NCBI GenBank assembly: GCA_947365485.1
Contig: CANAXK010000002.1
Coordinates: 1-24,011 of the forward strand
Direction: 5' to 3'
Source: an uncultured bacterium
Lineage (GTDB): Bacteria; Cyanobacteriota; Vampirovibrionia; Gastranaerophilales; Gastranaerophilaceae
DNA: 24,011 bases
Part shown: piece by piece, positions 21,265-24,011 of the stretch
Numbering within the stretch: position 1 is the first letter of the stretch
Layout: each line of letters opens with the position of its first letter
Notes under the pieces: generated by a model
What the model was told of the DNA's origin: nothing
Databases searched by the model: none
Seen by the model: only the letters and a program-made list of their open reading frames with translations
Made by a program: the position numbers and the translations under genes

Positions 21265-23251
21265 GTGTGTCTCCTTCAATCTCGTATGAATACATTATAT
21301 CACATTCTCCGTATAAGTTCTTGTTCTGCTCAATAACAGAGTCGATTTTCTTTTTCAAAAACTCGGCAGATGGCTTATCCCCGTCCATCAAAATCAAAGA
21401 AAGCGTTGTCATTGCACCCTCTTTTTCTATCAGAGAATTTGCCATGTATGTCTTGTTCAACAAATTGTTCTCTCTAAGCAGCTTCTCAATTGTGTCCTCG
21501 GTTGATTTTATCTTAATCACCGCAACTGTAGACCCGTTTGAACGCGCTCTCTGCACAAGCTGCTTCCTAATCATTGTGAAATTGCTCCTGTCGTTTGCAA
21601 TCGGTATCACAAAATAAAACTTCGACCCCTTGTTAATCTCACTGTCACACCAGATTGCGCCATTATGCGACTCCATAAGCTGCCTTGCAATCGGAAGCCC
21701 TAAACCCGAACCGCCAACCTTTCTCGAGAGCGAGTTCTCTATTTGCGCAAACTTGTCAAAAACATGGTTCAAATCCTTGCGCTCAATCCCGATACCGTGG
21801 TCTTCGACACAGACCTGGAGATAATTCCCCTGAAGCCTCTTGATGTCCTCCTCAAAACAGTGGTCGTATTGCAGCTCACGCGCGTTGACAACTTTTGACG
21901 TAATCTCGATTTCTCCGGCGTCCGGCGTAAATTTGATTGCGTTTGATACAAGGTTTGTCAAAACCTGCTCAAGCCTGTTCGAGTCAGCATAAACCTCAAC
22001 ATCCTCGCCTGACGGGACGTATTTGATGTGTAATTTCTTCTCGTTCGCAACCTCCGCAAGGTTTGTTTTTACATACTCAATCACGGGCTCAATGTGGATA
22101 AGCTCGAACTTGAAATCCATTTTTCCGGCTTCGATTTTTGAAATATCAAGCAGGTCGTTGATGATTCCGGAAAGCCTTATCGCGTTTCGTTTCCCCATTG
22201 AAACAAACTTTTCAATGTTCTCGGTCATCTCACCGGCTTTTCCGCTCAAAATTATGTCCATTGCGTTTTTTATCGCAGTTAGCGGTGTCCTTAACTCGTG
22301 CGAAACAATCGAGATGAACTCTGATTTCAACCTCTCAAGCTTCTCAAGCTTTCTGTTCGTTGCTTTCAACTCCTGCGTAAACGACGCACTCTGGAGCGGG
22401 ATTGTGACCTGCTGGACAAGAGTCTGGAAACAGGTTGCGTCTTCTGTGGTGAAAGATTTCTCGCGGTAGATTTCTGTAAACCCGAAAAACTCGTCATTAA
22501 GAGTAATCGGCGCAAACAGGTTGTCGAATCTTAGTATTGAAAAATCGTACTCCTGAATATTGTGCTTGATGTTCTTCTCAATCTTGAGGTTTCCGATTTT
22601 GATGTCAAACGGAGGGTCTGAAAGCAGTGACTTGTAACTCAAAATCGCACGGAGCTTGAGTGCTTCAAGAAGCCTGTCCGATACTTTGTAAAGCGAATTT
22701 ATTATCAGAACCGGCTCGCGCTCGGAACGAAACATTAGCGTGCAGGAGAGCTCAAAGTTCAGAGACTTTTCAATCCCCTCAATCATAATCTTGATGAGCT
22801 TGTCCTTGTCAAGCGAGCCCGCAAGCTGCGAACTCGTGTTATAAAGTACGTTTAGCTGGTAAAGACTCCTTGCAAGCTCCTGATTGGCTTTTGTCATCTT
22901 CAAAAGTGAAAGCCTTGTCTTGAGGCTGGAGTCAACCGTTGCTGATAAAAGCTTTTTATCAATCGGGGTTTTGATGAACAGATTAGCGTTGTGGGTGACG
23001 TCTTTGTTGTGCTCTTTTTCGCCTAGGATAAGCAGGATGATAACCGGATACTGCTTGATTTTTCTGCAAAGCGGTTTTAAATCAAGCGCCTCAATATCCC
23101 CGTCAACAATAACAATGTCCGGCTCTTCGACTTTTAGGCTGTCGATAATAAGCGTCTCTTCAACAGAAGTAATAACTTCGTCTGATGGGAATACTTCTTT
23201 TAATAGACTCTCTTTTTCACAATCTTCGCTAATCAACAAAAACTTTGTCAT
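21239..23251 (-). CDS. Cytoplasmic sensor histidine kinase with receiver-like and GAF-like input regions
   Basis: The 670-residue product has no membrane segments. Residues 1-110 are a receiver-like domain (VIVDGD with D50; K94 in FIKTP), but the first acidic pair is altered to SEDC. Residues ~135-290 look like a GAF domain. A coiled-coil linker leads to HisKA with the phosphorylated H318 (VSHELRTPL) and an intact HATPase: N box NRLEQVLTNLVSNAIKF (425-441), G1 EDHGIGIE (483-490), F box VFDKFAQ and G2 GGSGLGL (513-519). Residues 560-670 form an extra C-terminal domain of unknown type. ATG 23251 has no Shine-Dalgarno; the GTG at 23287 lies inside a terminator palindrome and is unlikely. It overlaps its response regulator gene by 26 bp. 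Confidence 0.93.
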   Translation of the reverse strand: MTKFLLISEDCEKESLLKEVFPSDEVITSVEETLIIDSLKVEEPDIVIVDGDIEALDLKPLCRKIKQYPVIILLILGEKEHNKDVTHNANLFIKTPIDKKLLSATVDSSLKTRLSLLKMTKANQELARSLYQLNVLYNTSSQLAGSLDKDKLIKIMIEGIEKSLNFELSCTLMFRSEREPVLIINSLYKVSDRLLEALKLRAILSYKSLLSDPPFDIKIGNLKIEKNIKHNIQEYDFSILRFDNLFAPITLNDEFFGFTEIYREKSFTTEDATCFQTLVQQVTIPLQSASFTQELKATNRKLEKLERLKSEFISIVSHELRTPLTAIKNAMDIILSGKAGEMTENIEKFVSMGKRNAIRLSGIINDLLDISKIEAGKMDFKFELIHIEPVIEYVKTNLAEVANEKKLHIKYVPSGEDVEVYADSNRLEQVLTNLVSNAIKFTPDAGEIEITSKVVNARELQYDHCFEEDIKRLQGNYLQVCVEDHGIGIERKDLNHVFDKFAQIENSLSRKVGGSGLGLPIARQLMESHNGAIWCDSEINKGSKFYFVIPIANDRSNFTMIRKQLVQRARSNGSTVAVIKIKSTEDTIEKLLRENNLLNKTYMANSLIEKEGAMTTLSLILMDGDKPSAEFLKKKIDSVIEQNKNLYGECDIMYSYEIEGDTHEKDSYSR

Positions 23252-23273
23252 AATAAAATGATAGCAGAAATAT

Positions 23274-23315
23274 GAAAGAAAATACACCGGACTATAGTCC
23301 GGTGTATTTTCTTTC
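23274..23315 (-). terminator. Perfect 42-bp palindrome, terminator after the AsmA-like gene
   Basis: Two 21-base arms are exact inverted copies (GAAAGAAAATACACCGGAC... centre between 23294 and 23295), giving a 19-bp stem around TATA. The arm ends with TATTTTCTTTC, a broken T-run on either strand. It lies two bases beyond the AsmA-like stop codon and 22 bases before the histidine kinase start. Confidence 0.9.
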
Positions 23316-23317
23316 CC

Positions 23318-24011
23318 CTATTTGTTCCTGAACAGATTGAAAATCTCTTCCGCACTGTTCTTAAGCTGGTCTCTTGCCTCCTTGAAGTCCTCCTTTGAAC
23401 CTGCAACCGCGTCGGTCACACTTTTGACAGTGTTTGTGAGGTCTTCATTTACAGACTTTTTGATGTCCTTGATTGTCTCACTCACGCTCTTTGTCTCGAT
23501 CGCACTCGTGTCAACCTTTGTAAGCCACTTGAACGATTTTATTGAACTCGTGCTTTCAAGCCCTCCGTTGAACACAACCTTGAAATCCTTGTAACTCGTA
23601 CTTCCGCTTGTGAGCGCAGGGATTGCTGTAATGTTTTCACCCTTAGGGTCTGTTGTGAGCGCGTCTACAATGTTTGCTGTGAGCGAGCCGAACTTCGGAA
23701 TAAACGAGAACAATTTTTCTGCCGAAAGCTCGCCAATCGGCCCAAGCTTGGCAACGATTGTGGAATCCAGTCTTCCCAAAACATTCACGTTTGTTGTTCC
23801 GTTAATCAGATTGTATTTCCCGCTCACATAGTAAGCAAGAAGTGCACCCGAACTCTTAATCGGCCTTATGTCAGCCCAGCCGTTAGCAAAACTCAATTTG
23901 CCGTCTATGTAGTCAAATTTCGCGGTGTCTGCAAGCCCAACGGTGTTTGTAATCGTGTTAACCGTTGTTTTAAGAATCCCGTTTGTCACAATGTTGCTTT
24001 CATGAAGCAGG
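23318..24011 (-). CDS. AsmA-like / TamB-related protein, C-terminal part
   Basis: The frame continues past the right edge, so only the last ~230 residues are visible. It reads KFDYIDGKLSFANGWADIRP, then a strand-rich segment GKYNLINGTTNVNVLGRLDS and IVAKLGPIGEL. This is the pattern of the AsmA-like C-terminal beta-solenoid ('...G.xdl.ng.xdl.v.....lgpiG.l'). AsmA/TamB proteins sit at the inner membrane and cross the periplasm, and are linked to lipid transport to the outer membrane. The last ~70 residues are a charged, helical tail (KSVSETIKDIKKSVNED, KEDFKEARDQLKN) not typical of AsmA. An in-frame GTG at 23989 is not the start, since the same frame continues open upstream. A strong hairpin terminator follows. 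Confidence 0.68.
   Translation of the reverse strand, partial: LLHESNIVTNGILKTTVNTITNTVGLADTAKFDYIDGKLSFANGWADIRPIKSSGALLAYYVSGKYNLINGTTNVNVLGRLDSTIVAKLGPIGELSAEKLFSFIPKFGSLTANIVDALTTDPKGENITAIPALTSGSTSYKDFKVVFNGGLESTSSIKSFKWLTKVDTSAIETKSVSETIKDIKKSVNEDLTNTVKSVTDAVAGSKEDFKEARDQLKNSAEEIFNLFRNK

Noticed and set aside
23252..23287. GTG at 23287 as the histidine kinase start
   Set aside because: It would place the start codon inside the 42-bp terminator palindrome and add a non-conserved aromatic-rich peptide before the receiver-like domain.

Overview
The window reads as a chromosomal segment from a moderately AT-rich, flagellated, fermentative bacterium. The gene repertoire (flavin-dependent ThyX, flagellar cap FliD, a cyanobacterial-style GH57 enzyme, an efp-accB pair, an AsmA-like protein, many unplaced small membrane proteins) best fits a non-photosynthetic relative of the Cyanobacteria (Melainabacteria/Gastranaerophilales type). 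That placement is inference from gene content and protein style; no rRNA or tRNA gene was found to confirm it.

Layout. 1-2004 (minus): start of accB, then efp, then two translationally coupled small membrane proteins that look like divergent paralogs. 2133-3619 (plus): thyX overlapping an amino-acid-type substrate-binding protein. 3616-6291 (minus): an unusually long phosphohexomutase and a GtrA-like membrane protein. 6377-8208: fliD as a self-contained unit, with a near-consensus sigma70 promoter and a perfect hairpin terminator. 8242-9137: a small regulatory island made of a divergent pair (66-residue unknown and XRE repressor) around two near-identical 17-bp repeats, followed by a possible tiny hydrophobic peptide. 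9138-11363: a GH57 glycoside hydrolase predicted to be made from a leaderless mRNA. 11364-11942: a scar region with remnants of an HTH regulator and a family 2 glycosyltransferase. 12015-13325: an ArsB/NhaD-like permease.

13369-18249 is the most interesting block. It encodes a calpain-like cysteine protease with Cys-His-Asn all recognisable, overlapped by a small protein with one canonical EF-hand loop, then a large Ser/Gly-linker protein that is broken by a single +1 frame change before its Trp/Asp-rich C-terminal part. A protease gene coupled to a separate EF-hand gene resembles, in outline, the large/small subunit organisation of eukaryotic calpains; it may be a calcium-linked protease system with its own associated proteins.

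18233-23251 (minus): a sensor histidine kinase, a CheY-like response regulator, a degenerate PilB/GspE-like ATPase, and two HI0074-type (HEPN-fold) genes, the second fused to an MNT nucleotidyltransferase; most junctions overlap or nearly touch. A perfect 42-bp palindrome separates this group from the partial AsmA-like gene that runs off the right edge. All functions are read from motifs by eye; no database search was possible.
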